A DNA stretch of 64,000 nucleotides from Hymenobacter chitinivorans DSM 11115 (GCF_002797555.1 NZ_PGFA01000004.1:248001-312000), one strand, 5' to 3'; shown: positions 34,404 to 43,096, counted from the stretch's first letter. Numbers and translations: made by a program. The notes: generated by a model not told the origin, from the letters alone.

Positions 34404-35052
34404 AGGCTGCCACCCAGCCCTGGCGCATGGCGCACACCACCAGGCCCACCAGGGTGCGGGCCCCGGCCTTATGCAGCAGGGCTCGGCGGTGACTTTCCAC
34501 GGTGCGCACGCTCAGGCACAGCTCATTGGCAATGTCCTGGTTGCAGTAGTCGGCCACCACCAGGCGCAGCACTTCCAGCTCCCGCCGGCTAAAAGGCGTG
34601 GGGGGCGGCAGCAGGCGGGCCGCGGGCCGAACCGAAGCTGCCGGCAGAGGTCGGCTGAACGCGCGGCTGGGGGCTAAGAGGATGCGCGCGGCGGCCACTA
34701 CTACCTCCGGGGCCGCGTGCCGGGGCACCAGGGTCAGCTCCCGGGGGCGGGCCGGCAGGTGGCGCAGCTCAGGGGCCTGGCGCGGCCCGGTCAGTAGCAG
34801 CAGGTGCTGGTGGGCCCGGGCCTGGGCCAGTTGGGCCACCAACTGGGGCAGGGGTGGGTCGGGCAGCAGCCCATCCACCACGACCAGGCCGTAAGCGGCC
34901 TGCCGCAGCAGGGTCGGGGCCTGGCAGGCATCGGCCGTGAGCACAAATTCCAGAGTTGGCCAGGCTTGTTGCAACGTCAGCAGCAAGCCCTGCCGGTAGA
35001 GGGTAGGCGGACCCACAATCAAGATGGGCCCTGAGCCTGAGGAAGATGACAT
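34402..35052 (-). CDS. LuxR-type regulator with degenerate receiver domain, paralogue 1
   Basis: A DNA-binding regulator of 216 residues. The C-terminal HTH (about 150-210) shows the LuxR signature FSRRELEVLRLVVADY, then NQDIANELCLSVRTVESHRR. The N-terminal half has receiver shape (PILIVGPPTLYRQGLLLTLQ, LVVVDGLLPD), with a possible phospho-Asp in VVVD, but the usual acidic pair after the first strand is GPP, so normal phosphorylation is doubtful. ATG 35052 is used; the longer upstream frame is not receiver-like. The HTH is almost identical to that of the gene at 36750-37394. Confidence 0.82.
   Translation of the reverse strand: MSSSSGSGPILIVGPPTLYRQGLLLTLQQAWPTLEFVLTADACQAPTLLRQAAYGLVVVDGLLPDPPLPQLVAQLAQARAHQHLLLLTGPRQAPELRHLPARPRELTLVPRHAAPEVVVAAARILLAPSRAFSRPLPAASVRPAARLLPPPTPFSRRELEVLRLVVADYCNQDIANELCLSVRTVESHRRALLHKAGARTLVGLVVCAMRQGWVAA
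34438..34608 (-). repeat. Direct repeat: LuxR HTH segment, copy 1
   Basis: About 165 bp coding for the HTH is close to identical with 36798-36967, in the same direction and 2.36 kb apart. The receiver halves of the two genes are much less alike. Confidence 0.7.
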
Positions 35053-35312
35053 GACGAAGAGAATAGTTAGGGCATAGAAAGTAGGCGGATAGGGTAGCAA
35101 TAGGCAGAGGGGAGTAATCAGGGCGGGGCAGCTGCGCAAGCAACACCATAAAGTACACAAATAGGATGATATTATAAATAATAATCAGAATAATTATATA
35201 TTAAAGCTCCGGCGCCTTTTCGTGGGCGTGGCTCGGGAAATAAATGCCCCGCCAGGCAACGCCCCGGCCCGTGGCCTCATCTACCGGTTATCAGCACCAA
35301 ACCCTTTTCGCT
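35053..35312. other. Divergent A+T-rich control region
   Basis: The 35160-35210 part is almost pure A/T (ATTATAAATAATAATCAGAA) in a G+C-rich setting. It lies between the LuxR-type gene and the head-GIN gene, which are read away from each other, so it should carry both promoters and perhaps the regulator's own operator. No gene is seen. Confidence 0.55.
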
Positions 35313-36026
35313 ATGAAAACCGCTATTCGCCCCTTGCTCCTCGGAGCCCTCCTCTGTAGTGCTGCCGCCGCCCAGGCCCAGGTCCGGCAAAGTCGCCCCG
35401 TTGAACCCTTCCAGGCCGTGCAGGCCGGCGGTGGCATCGACGTTGTGCTGACCCAGGGCCCGGCCGCGGCCGTGGTCGTAGATGCCGCCAGTGAGGCCCA
35501 ACCCCACGTGGTTACCAGCGTGAAGAACGGCGCGCTGACCATTGGCTGGGACACCGACCGGTCGTGGCGCAGCCTGCTGGCGGGGCGCAAGCTGGGCCCC
35601 GTGCGCGTGTACGTGACCTGCCCCCGCCTCACGGCCCTGTCAGTCAGCGGCGGCTCCGATGCCCGGAGCGAAACCCCGCTCACGGCCGAGGACATTCGCC
35701 TCGGGGCCAGCGGCGGCTCGGATATGCAGCTCACGCTCACGGCCAAAAACATTATCTGCAACGTCAGCGGCGGGGGCGACATGACCCTCTCGGGCCGGGT
35801 GGAGCGCCAGAAGGTGGCCGTCAGCGGGGGCTCCGATTACCACGCTTTTGCCCTGCAGAGCACCACGGCCGAAGTAAGCGCCAGCGGGGGCTCCGACGCC
35901 AACATCAGCGTGGATGGGGAATTGGTATCCAGCGCCTCGGGCGGCTCCGACGTGCGTTACAAAGGCGGGGCCCGGCTGGTCAGCTCCCAGGCCAGCGGGG
36001 GCAGCAGCACCCGCCCCGCCCGCTAG
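35313..36026 (+). CDS. Head-GIN (DUF2807) secreted protein
   Basis: DUF2807 proteins form right-handed beta structures of repeated Ser/Gly-Gly units. The 237-residue product has a signal peptide (residues 1-23, ending AQAQ), then FQAVQAGGGIDVVLTQGP, the head-GIN start. About six SGGSD/SGGGD turns follow at regular spacing (SVSGGSDARSE, GASGGSDMQLT, NVSGGGDMTLS, AVSGGSDYHAF, SASGGSDANIS, SASGGSDVRYK). Export to the periplasm is likely; function is unknown. ATG 35313 is used because the signal begins there. Confidence 0.88.
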   Translation: MKTAIRPLLLGALLCSAAAAQAQVRQSRPVEPFQAVQAGGGIDVVLTQGPAAAVVVDAASEAQPHVVTSVKNGALTIGWDTDRSWRSLLAGRKLGPVRVYVTCPRLTALSVSGGSDARSETPLTAEDIRLGASGGSDMQLTLTAKNIICNVSGGGDMTLSGRVERQKVAVSGGSDYHAFALQSTTAEVSASGGSDANISVDGELVSSASGGSDVRYKGGARLVSSQASGGSSTRPAR

Positions 36027-36058
36027 CCGCCGCTTACGGCTGAGCCTGAAGTACCACC

Positions 36059-36090
36059 GCCGCCCCGGTAGCTGCCGCTGCCGGGGCGGC
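36059..36090 (+). terminator. Hairpin after the head-GIN gene
   Basis: GCCGCCCCGG and its complement (36059-36068 with 36081-36090) form a strong stem with a 12-base spacer, 32 bp past the stop. It lacks a T run, so termination is tentative. The remaining bases up to 36286 show no gene. Confidence 0.45.
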
Positions 36091-36286
36091 GCCGTTGGGA
36101 GCCGGCGCCAGGTTCCGCGCGGGGCAGCCGCTATTTGGGCCAGACTGAAACCAAGCGGCGCAGGGCAGCGTTGCGGGCAAAACCGAGGTTTTCGCGCGGA
36201 AGTCGGCTGCCGGCCGGCGGCTTTGCGTAGGAATAGCCTGTGGTTACGCTTGCTGCTCTCTCTTCGTCCTGATTTTCCTCTCTCCC

Positions 36287-36700
36287 ATGCTCCGTCCGCG
36301 TACTTTCCTCTCTGGTCTAGCTCTGAGCCTGTTTTCCGGGGCCTGTCTGGCCCAGCAACCCGTCACGGCTTCGGCTCCCGCGGCCTCTCAAGAATGCTCC
36401 ACCCTGACTGGAGTAGTAACCGACGAAAACCAACGGCCCCTGACCGGGGCTACGGTTGTCATTGTGGGCGTCAATGATGCCTTTAGCACCAATTCGGAGG
36501 GGCAGTACATCGTGAGCAGCCGCAAGCCCCTGCCGGCGGCGGCGCGGCTGCAAATCAGCGCCGGCGGCTACGAAACCCAGACCCTGGTCCCCAGCGGCTG
36601 CCAGCTGCCCACTGTATCGCTGAAGCTGCTGCCTGGCACCCGCTTCAAGCGCGATGGTCGAATCAAGAAGACGACGTCGACCGGTAAGGTGCGCTATTAG
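36287..36700 (+). CDS. Secreted carboxypeptidase-regulatory-like domain protein
   Basis: A 137-residue product with signal peptide (LSGLALSLFSGACLAQ, about 1-23), a short Ala/Ser linker, and one CarboxypepD_reg-like beta-sandwich (residues about 38-115): LTGVVTDENQRPLTGATVVIVG, FSTNSEGQYIVSSR, and RLQISAGGYETQTLV. This is the domain that usually precedes TonB-dependent receptors in Bacteroidota, but no receptor follows; the C-terminus is short and basic (FKRDGRIKKTTSTG). Such stand-alone domains occur; their role is unclear. Confidence 0.85.
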   Translation: MLRPRTFLSGLALSLFSGACLAQQPVTASAPAASQECSTLTGVVTDENQRPLTGATVVIVGVNDAFSTNSEGQYIVSSRKPLPAAARLQISAGGYETQTLVPSGCQLPTVSLKLLPGTRFKRDGRIKKTTSTGKVRY

Positions 36701-36749
36701 CGGCTGCATTCCAGTACTAGCGGCCGAGCCGTAGGGGCCAAACTCTTGC

Positions 36750-37394
36750 TCAGAGGCTGACTTCCGTCGTTGTTACCCAGCCCTGCTTTACGGCCTGTAC
36801 CACTAGGCCCACCAGGGTGCGGGCTCCGGCTTTCTGCAGCAAAGCCCGGCGGTGGCTTTCCACGGTGCGTACGCTCAGACACAGCTCATTGGCAATGTCC
36901 TGGTTGCAGTAATCAGCCACCACCAGGCGCAGCACTTCCAGCTCCCGCCGGCTAAAGGGCGTAGGCGGACCCGCGGCCGCGGCGGGCAGGCTTGGTTTCA
37001 GGGCCCAGGCGCGGGGCGGAGTATGGGCCAGCAGCTGCTCGATGGCGCCGCTCACTTCGTGCGGGGCCGCGGCGTGGGGCAGGATAGTCCAGGGGCGGGG
37101 ATACAGCAGCGGGGGCAGGGCACTAGAGCCCGCCTGACTAAAGCACAGCACGTGCTGGGTGCTGCGCACGGCGTAGAGGCGCTCCAGGAGCACGAGCAGG
37201 GGCCGCGTAGTCAGGGCTTCGTCCAGTACCAACAGGGTATAGGACCGGTGCTGCAGAAAGTTCAGCAGCAGGTCGGTATCCGAAACCAGGCAGATGGTCA
37301 GGCCAGGGCAGGCTTCGCGCAGGAGAGCAAGCAGGCCTTGCCGGTGCAGAGTGGCAGGAGCCGCAACAAGGGCGGCCCCGAAGTTCGACGACAT
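36750..37394 (-). CDS. LuxR-type regulator with degenerate receiver domain, paralogue 2
   Basis: A 214-residue paralogue of the gene at 34402-35052, read in the same direction. The HTH (FSRRELEVLRLVVADY, NQDIANELCLSVRTVESHRR, LLQKAGARTLVGLVV) is nearly the same residue for residue. The receiver half differs: the acidic pair is replaced in ALVAAPATLHRQG, though an Asp remains in LLVLDEALTTRP. It may therefore bind the same operators but sense different input. It ends 49 bp after the convergent CarboxypepD_reg gene. Confidence 0.82.
   Translation of the reverse strand: MSSNFGAALVAAPATLHRQGLLALLREACPGLTICLVSDTDLLLNFLQHRSYTLLVLDEALTTRPLLVLLERLYAVRSTQHVLCFSQAGSSALPPLLYPRPWTILPHAAAPHEVSGAIEQLLAHTPPRAWALKPSLPAAAAGPPTPFSRRELEVLRLVVADYCNQDIANELCLSVRTVESHRRALLQKAGARTLVGLVVQAVKQGWVTTTEVSL
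36798..36967 (-). repeat. Direct repeat: LuxR HTH segment, copy 2
   Basis: This is the partner of the segment at 34438-34608. The two runs agree over long stretches (for example GGCAATGTCCTGGTTGCAGT), with most changes at third positions. Confidence 0.7.
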
Positions 37395-37573
37395 AGCAGG
37401 AGTAAACTTATAACCATGAACACGGGATTATCAGTGAAGCAATAGGGGAAAAAGCGTAGTAGCAGGGCAGGGCGGCAACTAAGCCGGGGGGCTGAGTCGG
37501 CAGCTAAAATGGGAGGTCTATTCAGCTTTAGCAATACCCACTTCTGGGTATAAATCAATGCGTTGACCGAAAA

Positions 37574-37612
37574 ACAAAAGCCCCGGCCACTTCTTCTGGC
37601 CGGGGCTTTTGT
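37574..37612. terminator. Terminator hairpin
   Basis: ACAAAAGCCCCGGCCA (37574-37589) is exactly complementary to 37597-37612, with flanking A and T runs. It ends the lactonase gene at 37630. The remaining gap (37395-37629) shows no gene. Confidence 0.85.
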
Positions 37613-37629
37613 TGAGCAGGGCCTTTCGG

Positions 37630-38541
37630 CTATTGTACGCCTTTTACCAGCATGGGTAGGGTGTAAAGAGCTTCGGAGGCGGTTATAAACAAGGTTTTGC
37701 GGTCCTTACCGCCGAAGCAGACGTTGGCCGTCCACTCGGCCGGAATATCGATGTGGGCAATCTGCTGGCCGGCGGGGTTGTACACCGTCACGCCCTTGCC
37801 GGTCAGGTACACGTTGCCCTGGTTGTCGATGGTCATGCCGTCGGAGCCCTGTTCCACGAAGAGCTGCCGGCCGCTGAGCTGGCCGTCGGCGCCAATCTGG
37901 TAGCGGTAGGTTTTGTTGGCCTTGATGTCGGCCACGTAGAGCTGCCGGCCGTCGGGGGTGCCGATGATGCCGTTGGGCTGCTCCAGCTTGTCATCCACGG
38001 CCACGGGCTCCTTGCGGCCCTTGCCCAGGAAATACACTTTCTGGCCCCCGATGGCCGGATCCGGAGTTTGGCGCTGCCAGTACTCGCGCTGGTAATACGG
38101 GTCGGTGAAGTAGATGCCCTCGGTTTTGGGATTCACCCACAGGTCGTTGGGGCCGTTGAGGCGGTGGCCCTGCACGTTGTCGAGCACCACGGTGGCCTTG
38201 CCGTCGGGTCCGATGGACCAGAGCTGGTTTTGCTCGTCGGCGCAGGCCAGCAGGCGGCCTTTCTGGTCGAAGTAGAGCCCGTTGGAGCGGCCGGCTTTAT
38301 CCAGAAAAACGCTCAGCTTGCCGTCGGTGCCGTACTTCCAGATCTGGTTGTTGGGCTGGTCGGTGAAGAACACGTTGCCGGCCTTGTCCACGGCCGGGCC
38401 CTCGGTAAACTTAAACTGCTTGCTGACCAGCCGGGGCTGGGCCTGGGCGGCCATAATGGGGCTGGTTTGCTGGGCGGCGGCCGGCAGGGCTACGGCCAGG
38501 CACGAGGCCGCCAGCAGACCGGAGAAAAACGGGTTGGTCAT
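37630..38541 (-). CDS. SMP-30/gluconolactonase/LRE family protein, secreted
   Basis: A six-bladed beta-propeller of the type that hydrolyses sugar lactones using a divalent metal. It is exported: residues 1-23 form a signal (SGLLAASCLAVALPAAAQQ). Blades carry the family marks KFTEGPAVDKAGNVFFTD, GPDGKATVVLDNVQGHRLNG with PNDLWVN, EQPNGIIGTPDGRQLYVAD and GSDGMTIDNQGNVYLTG; the Glu and Asn/Asp of EGPAV, NGPND and GSDG are the expected metal ligands. ATG 38541 opens into the signal; the longer frame upstream is not a signal. The neighbouring sugar-active genes (GH43, pectate lyase) fit a carbohydrate role, but the substrate is unknown. Confidence 0.88.
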   Translation of the reverse strand: MTNPFFSGLLAASCLAVALPAAAQQTSPIMAAQAQPRLVSKQFKFTEGPAVDKAGNVFFTDQPNNQIWKYGTDGKLSVFLDKAGRSNGLYFDQKGRLLACADEQNQLWSIGPDGKATVVLDNVQGHRLNGPNDLWVNPKTEGIYFTDPYYQREYWQRQTPDPAIGGQKVYFLGKGRKEPVAVDDKLEQPNGIIGTPDGRQLYVADIKANKTYRYQIGADGQLSGRQLFVEQGSDGMTIDNQGNVYLTGKGVTVYNPAGQQIAHIDIPAEWTANVCFGGKDRKTLFITASEALYTLPMLVKGVQ

Positions 38542-38732
38542 CGGAATAGAGGAATACGGGAAAGTAACGGTAGGGCCGGGGCCCGGGCCCAAGCGCCGCC
38601 TGAAGGTACAAGCTTGGCGCAGCAAAGCGCAAAATATCCGCCGCCGCCGAGCTACACCGCCCGGCCTTCCAGCGTATGAGTAGGCCAACGGGAGCCGGCC
38701 AGCTGGTTCCCGGCTTGTTCACCCGCTAGCCT

Positions 38733-39689
38733 TTGTTGCCCGTGCCTACTGATATTTTTCCTACGCCCCCGGTGGAGGCGCCGCCATCTTCCAAGCTGGC
38801 CATTGTGGCGGCCCTGGCGGCCAACCTGGCCATTGCCGTCATTAAGTTCGTGGCTGCGGCCTTCACCGGCAGCTCGGCCATGCTGGCCGAAGGCATTCAC
38901 TCCGTGGTGGATACGGCCAACGAGTGGCTGCTGCTGCTGGGCCTGCGCAAAAGCCAACGGCCCGCCCACGCCGGCCGGCCGTTCGGCTACGGGCGGGAGC
39001 TGTACTTCTGGTCGTTTGTGGTAGCCATCTGCATTTTTGCCATTGGCGGGGGGATTTCCATCTACGAGGGCATCGAGCACCTGCGCCACCCCACGCCCCT
39101 CGGCGACCCAACCTGGAACTACGTGGTGCTGGGCCTGGCTTTTCTCTTCGACGGAGCCTCGTTTCTGGTGGCCCGGCGCACCTTCAATGAGCAGCGGGCG
39201 GGCCGGCCATTCTGGACCACGTTCCGGGAAAGCAAGGACCCTTCGATCTTCGTGGTGCTCTTTGAGGATGCCGCCGACTTGCTGGGCTTGCTGGTGGCGT
39301 TTCTGGGCGTGTTCCTGAGCCATCAACTGCACAATCCCCGCCTCGATGGGGCGGCTTCCCTGCTTATCGGCGTTATTTTGCTGGTGGTGGCGGGCCTGCT
39401 GCTGCGCGAAAACCGCAGCCTGCTGCTCGGGGAGCCCGCCGGTACCGACCTGCTCGGCCAGATAACGGCCCACGCCCGGGCCGATGCGGCGGTAGTGGCC
39501 GTGGCCGAGCCGTTGTCGTCCTACCTGAGCCCCCACGAAATTCTGCTGGTGCTGCGCGTCGAGTTTGTGCCCCGGCTGGCCGCCACCGAGCTAACCCAGG
39601 CCGTGGAGCGGCTGCGCACCAGCATTCAGCAGCAGTTTCCCGACATTCGCCACGTCTTTATCCAGCCCGCCTTTTTGCAAAACGCCTGA
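38733..39689 (+). CDS. Cation diffusion facilitator (CDF) family transporter
   Basis: CDF proteins export Zn2+, Fe2+, Co2+ or similar ions in exchange for protons. Membrane helices are visible at KLAIVAALAANLAIAVIKFV, MLAEGIHSVVDTANEWLLLL, FVVAICIFAIGGGISIYEGI, WNYVVLGLAFLFDGASFLVA, VVLFEDAADLLGLLVAFLG and LIGVILLVVAGLLL. The HSVVDTANE and FEDAADLLG sites carry the metal-binding Asp/His pattern of the family. A cytoplasmic ferredoxin-like tail follows (residues about 235-315). The start is uncertain: TTG 38733 or GTG 38742; no ATG fits. It is divergent from the lactonase gene. Confidence 0.88.
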   Translation: MLPVPTDIFPTPPVEAPPSSKLAIVAALAANLAIAVIKFVAAAFTGSSAMLAEGIHSVVDTANEWLLLLGLRKSQRPAHAGRPFGYGRELYFWSFVVAICIFAIGGGISIYEGIEHLRHPTPLGDPTWNYVVLGLAFLFDGASFLVARRTFNEQRAGRPFWTTFRESKDPSIFVVLFEDAADLLGLLVAFLGVFLSHQLHNPRLDGAASLLIGVILLVVAGLLLRENRSLLLGEPAGTDLLGQITAHARADAAVVAVAEPLSSYLSPHEILLVLRVEFVPRLAATELTQAVERLRTSIQQQFPDIRHVFIQPAFLQNA

Positions 39690-39708
39690 GCAGAGCCGCC
39701 CCGGGGCG

Positions 39709-40146
39709 CTACTTCCGCATCGAAATGGTTACCACCTGGGCCGCCCCGTTGACGACAAACTTGCACTCGTCGAACTCCGGCGGGGCCAGCTTGGGGCGCA
39801 CGTTGTTGGAAAAGGCGTAGGGCTCGGTCGGGATACCCATGAAGTTCTTGTCCACCAGGTCGTTGTCGTTCAAGTCCTGGGTCAGGGCCACGGCCCACTC
39901 CCCGTTGGGCAGGTCGATGGGCAGCGTAATCTGCTTGCTGCCCCCGGGCTTCACGTACTTGAGCAGGGTGTAATTGCCGCGCTTGAGAAAATTCTCCTTC
40001 ACGTTGTAGAAGTACAGCTTCACTGTGGCCTTGGTGGAAGGCAAATCGGTGACGACTACCTGCACCGGGGCCGAGGTAGTGGGCGACGTTGCGGCGCTGA
40101 GCAGGGTGCAGCCGGCGGCCAGAAAAGCTACTGGGAGAATTTTCAT
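39709..40146 (-). CDS. DUF2141 secreted protein
   Basis: A 145-residue protein with a signal peptide (MKILPVAFLAAGCTLLSAA, about 1-19) and the DUF2141 beta-fold: VKLYFYNVKENFLKRGNYT, LPNGEWAVALTQDLNDNDLVD, and the typical KNFMGIPTEPYAFSNN box near the C-terminus. The family is found in proteobacteria and Bacteroidota and its function is unknown. It lies between the CDF and the STAS-like genes, convergent to the CDF gene with 19 bp between stops. Confidence 0.88.
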   Translation of the reverse strand: MKILPVAFLAAGCTLLSAATSPTTSAPVQVVVTDLPSTKATVKLYFYNVKENFLKRGNYTLLKYVKPGGSKQITLPIDLPNGEWAVALTQDLNDNDLVDKNFMGIPTEPYAFSNNVRPKLAPPEFDECKFVVNGAAQVVTISMRK

Positions 40147-40381
40147 GGAAGCGGGAAGGCAAGGTGTGAAGAGCGTAAAACCGGGGGCTACCCACGGGCC
40201 AAGAACGGCCAGCGGCCGGGCGCGGCGGTGGTGCCTGCCTAGACACGGCCCCGGCGGAATAAGTTTCGCCCCACCCGCCGGGCCGGCCTGGACTTTAGGG
40301 CGGCAGTAGTACTATTCCCGGCGGGCCGTATCTTTGACTAGCCAGGGCTGCGGACCACTGCCGGAGCCGCGGGCCCTTTCT

Positions 40382-40789
40382 ATGCAGCTGCAGCCCCTGA
40401 TTGACGAGCCCCGAATCTACATCGGCTACGACGCCCAAAACCAGTGGCTGTATGCCGACTGGAAGGGCGAGCATAGCCAGGATTCGTCGCAGGAGTGCTG
40501 CCTGCTGCTGCTGGACTGCCTGCGGGCCTGGCCCTGCGCCAAAATCCTGAACGATAATTCCAGCATTACCCGCACCACGGTAGAGCTCACCGAGTGGGGC
40601 GCCTGGTGGCTGCAGGAAATGCGGCGGGCCGGTCTGCAGTACGTGGCCTGGGTGTTTCCGCGCAACTTTGCCGCCCGCCAGGCCACTGAAAAGGTGTTGG
40701 GCTACATCACCGAGCCCTCCGTCGGGGGCTTCGACGACGTGGCCTCGGCCTACGTGTGGCTGCTGCAGCAGCCCGTGCGGCCCGCCTAA
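40382..40789 (+). CDS. Hypothetical protein, STAS/SpoIIAA-like fold
   Basis: A soluble 135-residue protein. The pattern IYIGYDAQNQWLYADWKGEH, CLLLLDCLRAWPCAKILNDN, WGAWWLQEMRRAGLQYVAWV and a C-terminal helix resembles the SpoIIAA/STAS-like proteins that are frequent in Hymenobacter-type genomes as orphan genes. ATG 40382 is chosen. No kinase or sigma-factor partner is nearby. Function unknown. Confidence 0.55.
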   Translation: MQLQPLIDEPRIYIGYDAQNQWLYADWKGEHSQDSSQECCLLLLDCLRAWPCAKILNDNSSITRTTVELTEWGAWWLQEMRRAGLQYVAWVFPRNFAARQATEKVLGYITEPSVGGFDDVASAYVWLLQQPVRPA

Positions 40790-40884
40790 GGCTGCGGAGT
40801 GAGCTTTACCGGGAGCTACGCCGTAGAAAGACGCGGAGGCGGCTGTGGAGCCGTCCGCTGCGTTTCTTACCGACCCTGCCCGCT

Positions 40885-41874
40885 ATGTCCGCTACCTATC
40901 AAAACCCCATTCTCGACGAGGATTTCCCCGACCCCACCATTATTCGAGCCGCCGATGGCTACTACTACGCCTACGGCACCCAAACCAAATATCAAGGCCG
41001 CATCATCAACCTGCAGGTGGCCCGCTCCCGCGACCTGGTGCAGTGGGAGCTGTTGCCCGATGCCCTGCCCCAAAAGCCGCAGTGGGCGTCGGCCACTCAA
41101 AAAATCTGGGCGCCCCACGTCACCGAGCACGCCGGCCGCTACTACCTCTACTACTCGGCCCTGCCCAACGGCACCGATACCTACTGCCTGGCCGTGGCCA
41201 CCGCCGAAACGCCCGCCGGACCCTTCACCGATATTGGCCAGCCCCTGCAGTGTGGCCCGGGCTTTCTGAACATCGACCCGATGGTATTTGACGACCCGGC
41301 CACGGGCAAGTGCCTGCTCTACTGGGGCTCGGGCTTCGGGCCACTGCTGGTGCGCGAGCTGGCCCCCGACCGGATTTCGTTTGCCGAGGGCAGCCAGGTG
41401 AAAGAGCTGGTGCAGCCCGTGCCCGATGATGACCCTGCCAACTACCAGCGCCTGCTCGAAGGCAGCTGGGTGGTGCTGCGCGAGGGCTGGTATTTCCTGT
41501 TTTACTCGGGCAACAACTGCTGCGGCGACGATGCCCACTACGGCGTGATGGTGGCCCGCTCCCGCCACGCCACCGGCCCTTTCGAAACCCTGTCCCAGGC
41601 CACCAGGCAGGGCCACAGCATTATCCTGGAAACCAACCAGCACTGGCGCGCCCCCGGCCACAACTCCATCGTAACCGACGCGGCCGGGCAGGACTGGCTG
41701 GCCTACCACGCCATCGACCCGCAGCAGCCCACCTTCGACGCCATCGACGACGCGCAGGGCTACTCCCGCCGCGTGATGCTGCTCGACCGAATCGAGTACC
41801 ACCAGGGCTGGCCCCGCATGGCCAATGCCGCCGCCCCGTCGCGCACGCCCCAGCCCGCCCCCGTGGCAGAGTAA
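40885..41874 (+). CDS. Glycoside hydrolase family 43 enzyme
   Basis: GH43 enzymes are five-bladed propellers that release arabinose or xylose. The three catalytic carboxylates are visible: general base Asp16 in DEDFPDPT, the pKa-modulating Asp132 in LNIDPMVFDD, and the general acid Glu192 in LLEGSWVVLREGW. Further family marks are IWAPHVTEHAGRYYLYYS and APGHNSIVTDAAGQDWLAYH. The protein has 329 residues from ATG 40885 and no signal peptide, so it acts in the cytoplasm or at an unknown site. The nearby T9SS pectate lyase and lactonase suggest plant-polymer use. Exact activity (arabinosidase or xylosidase) is open. Confidence 0.9.
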   Translation: MSATYQNPILDEDFPDPTIIRAADGYYYAYGTQTKYQGRIINLQVARSRDLVQWELLPDALPQKPQWASATQKIWAPHVTEHAGRYYLYYSALPNGTDTYCLAVATAETPAGPFTDIGQPLQCGPGFLNIDPMVFDDPATGKCLLYWGSGFGPLLVRELAPDRISFAEGSQVKELVQPVPDDDPANYQRLLEGSWVVLREGWYFLFYSGNNCCGDDAHYGVMVARSRHATGPFETLSQATRQGHSIILETNQHWRAPGHNSIVTDAAGQDWLAYHAIDPQQPTFDAIDDAQGYSRRVMLLDRIEYHQGWPRMANAAAPSRTPQPAPVAE

Positions 41875-42008
41875 GCCCAGGGCGTGGGGGTATAGTAAAG
41901 TGCCTATATTGCCCACGCAACCCGCTCGGTTCAAACCGTGACTTTGCCAATGCCGGTCGTGGCCGGGCTTCGGTTTTCCTGTTTCACCCAACCCTTATTT
42001 TGCACGCA

Positions 42009-42560
42009 ATGAAAAATTTCCGCCCGCTGCTCCCCCTGACTTTGCTGCTCGTGAGCCTGCTCTCGGCTTCCCTCAGCTGGGCCCAGACGACCACGACGAC
42101 GCCCGCAGCTCCCGCGGCCAAACCCGCTCCCGCCAGCCCCGCTGCCACGGCTACCGGCAAGATTGGCGGCGCCAACGTAACCATCAAGTACAGCAGCCCC
42201 AGCGTGAAAGGCCGGCAGATCTACGGCGGGCTGGTGCCCTACGGCCAGGTGTGGCGGGCCGGTGCCAACGAGGCTACCACCGTCGAATTCAGCAAGGACG
42301 TGATGGTGCAGGGCAAAAAGCTGCCCGCCGGCACTTACGCCTTCTTCGTCATCCCGACCGAAAAGGACTGGACCGTCATTTTCAACAAGACGGCCAAGCA
42401 GTGGGGTGCTTTCAAGTACGATGAAAAGCAGGACGCGCTGCGCGTAACCGCCACCCCGCGCAAAACCACTGCCCCGGCCGAAAGCCTGGCCTACGACGTG
42501 ACCAAAGATGGCATCGTGCTGCGCTGGGAAAACCTGGAGCTGCCCGTGGCCATCAAGTAG
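42009..42560 (+). CDS. DUF2911 secreted protein
   Basis: A 183-residue exported protein. A signal peptide (LLPLTLLLVSLLSASLSWAQ, residues about 7-26) leads to a Thr/Ala/Pro linker and the DUF2911 domain: NVTIKYSSPSVKGRQIYGGL, VPYGQVWRAGANEATTVEFS, GKKLPAGTYAFFVIPTEKDW and the closing LELPVAI. DUF2911 is common in Bacteroidota; the role is not known. ATG 42009 is used; the frame extends 9 bases further to a TTG. Confidence 0.9.
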   Translation: MKNFRPLLPLTLLLVSLLSASLSWAQTTTTTPAAPAAKPAPASPAATATGKIGGANVTIKYSSPSVKGRQIYGGLVPYGQVWRAGANEATTVEFSKDVMVQGKKLPAGTYAFFVIPTEKDWTVIFNKTAKQWGAFKYDEKQDALRVTATPRKTTAPAESLAYDVTKDGIVLRWENLELPVAIK

Positions 42561-42584
42561 TAGCGGGCCTTTTTGAGCTTGTTC

Positions 42585-42619
42585 AAAGCCCCGCCGGTTA
42601 GTCCGGCGGGGCTTTTTTT
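42585..42619. terminator. Terminator hairpin
   Basis: AAAGCCCCGCCGG (42585-42597) pairs with 42603-42615 and is followed by a T run to 42619. It ends the DUF2911 gene and lies 4 bp from the convergent gene's stop. Confidence 0.85.
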
Positions 42620-42623
42620 GCGT

Positions 42624-42977
42624 TTAGAGCCATTCCGGGGGCGTCGGTTCGGCGCTGAGCCAGACCACGGTGCCGGGCGGCACGTCCAGCGCCTCGGCGA
42701 GGTGGAGCAGCAGGGCCGGTTCGGGCGGGGGTAGCGGGCCGTCGGCGGGGCTGGGGTGGGCTACTTCCTCCACGCTGGCCGTGGTGGGGTGGCGCCGGCC
42801 ATCGGCCAGTTCCAGCTCTACGGGCAGCATGGTGTACAAGGCAAAGCGGCGCAGAGCTTCGGCGGGCTGGCCGGCGGCGCTGCGCACAAGCACGCCCAGG
42901 CCAGTCAGCACGAAGCTGGAATCAATCGTCAGGAGCTTTTCGGAAGGCATGGCGGGCAGTAAGTCAATAGGGAGCAT
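42624..42977 (-). CDS. Small hypothetical protein, Hymenobacter-type
   Basis: A soluble protein of about 117 residues. It begins MLPIDLLPAMPSEKLLTIDS; the second Met (42950) is an equally good start, giving MPSEKLL. The pattern (SSFVLTGLGVLVRSAAGQ; ALYTMLPVELELADGRRH; ALLLHLAEALDVPPGTVVWL) looks like a beta-rich domain. Related small proteins, ending in a VxLS or WLLA phrase, are frequent in this group, but no function is known. No signal peptide. Confidence 0.55.
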   Translation of the reverse strand: MLPIDLLPAMPSEKLLTIDSSFVLTGLGVLVRSAAGQPAEALRRFALYTMLPVELELADGRRHPTTASVEEVAHPSPADGPLPPPEPALLLHLAEALDVPPGTVVWLSAEPTPPEWL

Positions 42978-43096
42978 ACGGCGGGGGCTCTTCGGGGGCC
43001 TAGCCTCGCACTCACGGCCTCGCACGGAGGTGTTTCCCCGCTGCCACCCCAGCGCCCGTGGCCTGCTGATGGGCCGCGGTATTCCGAATACCTCTT

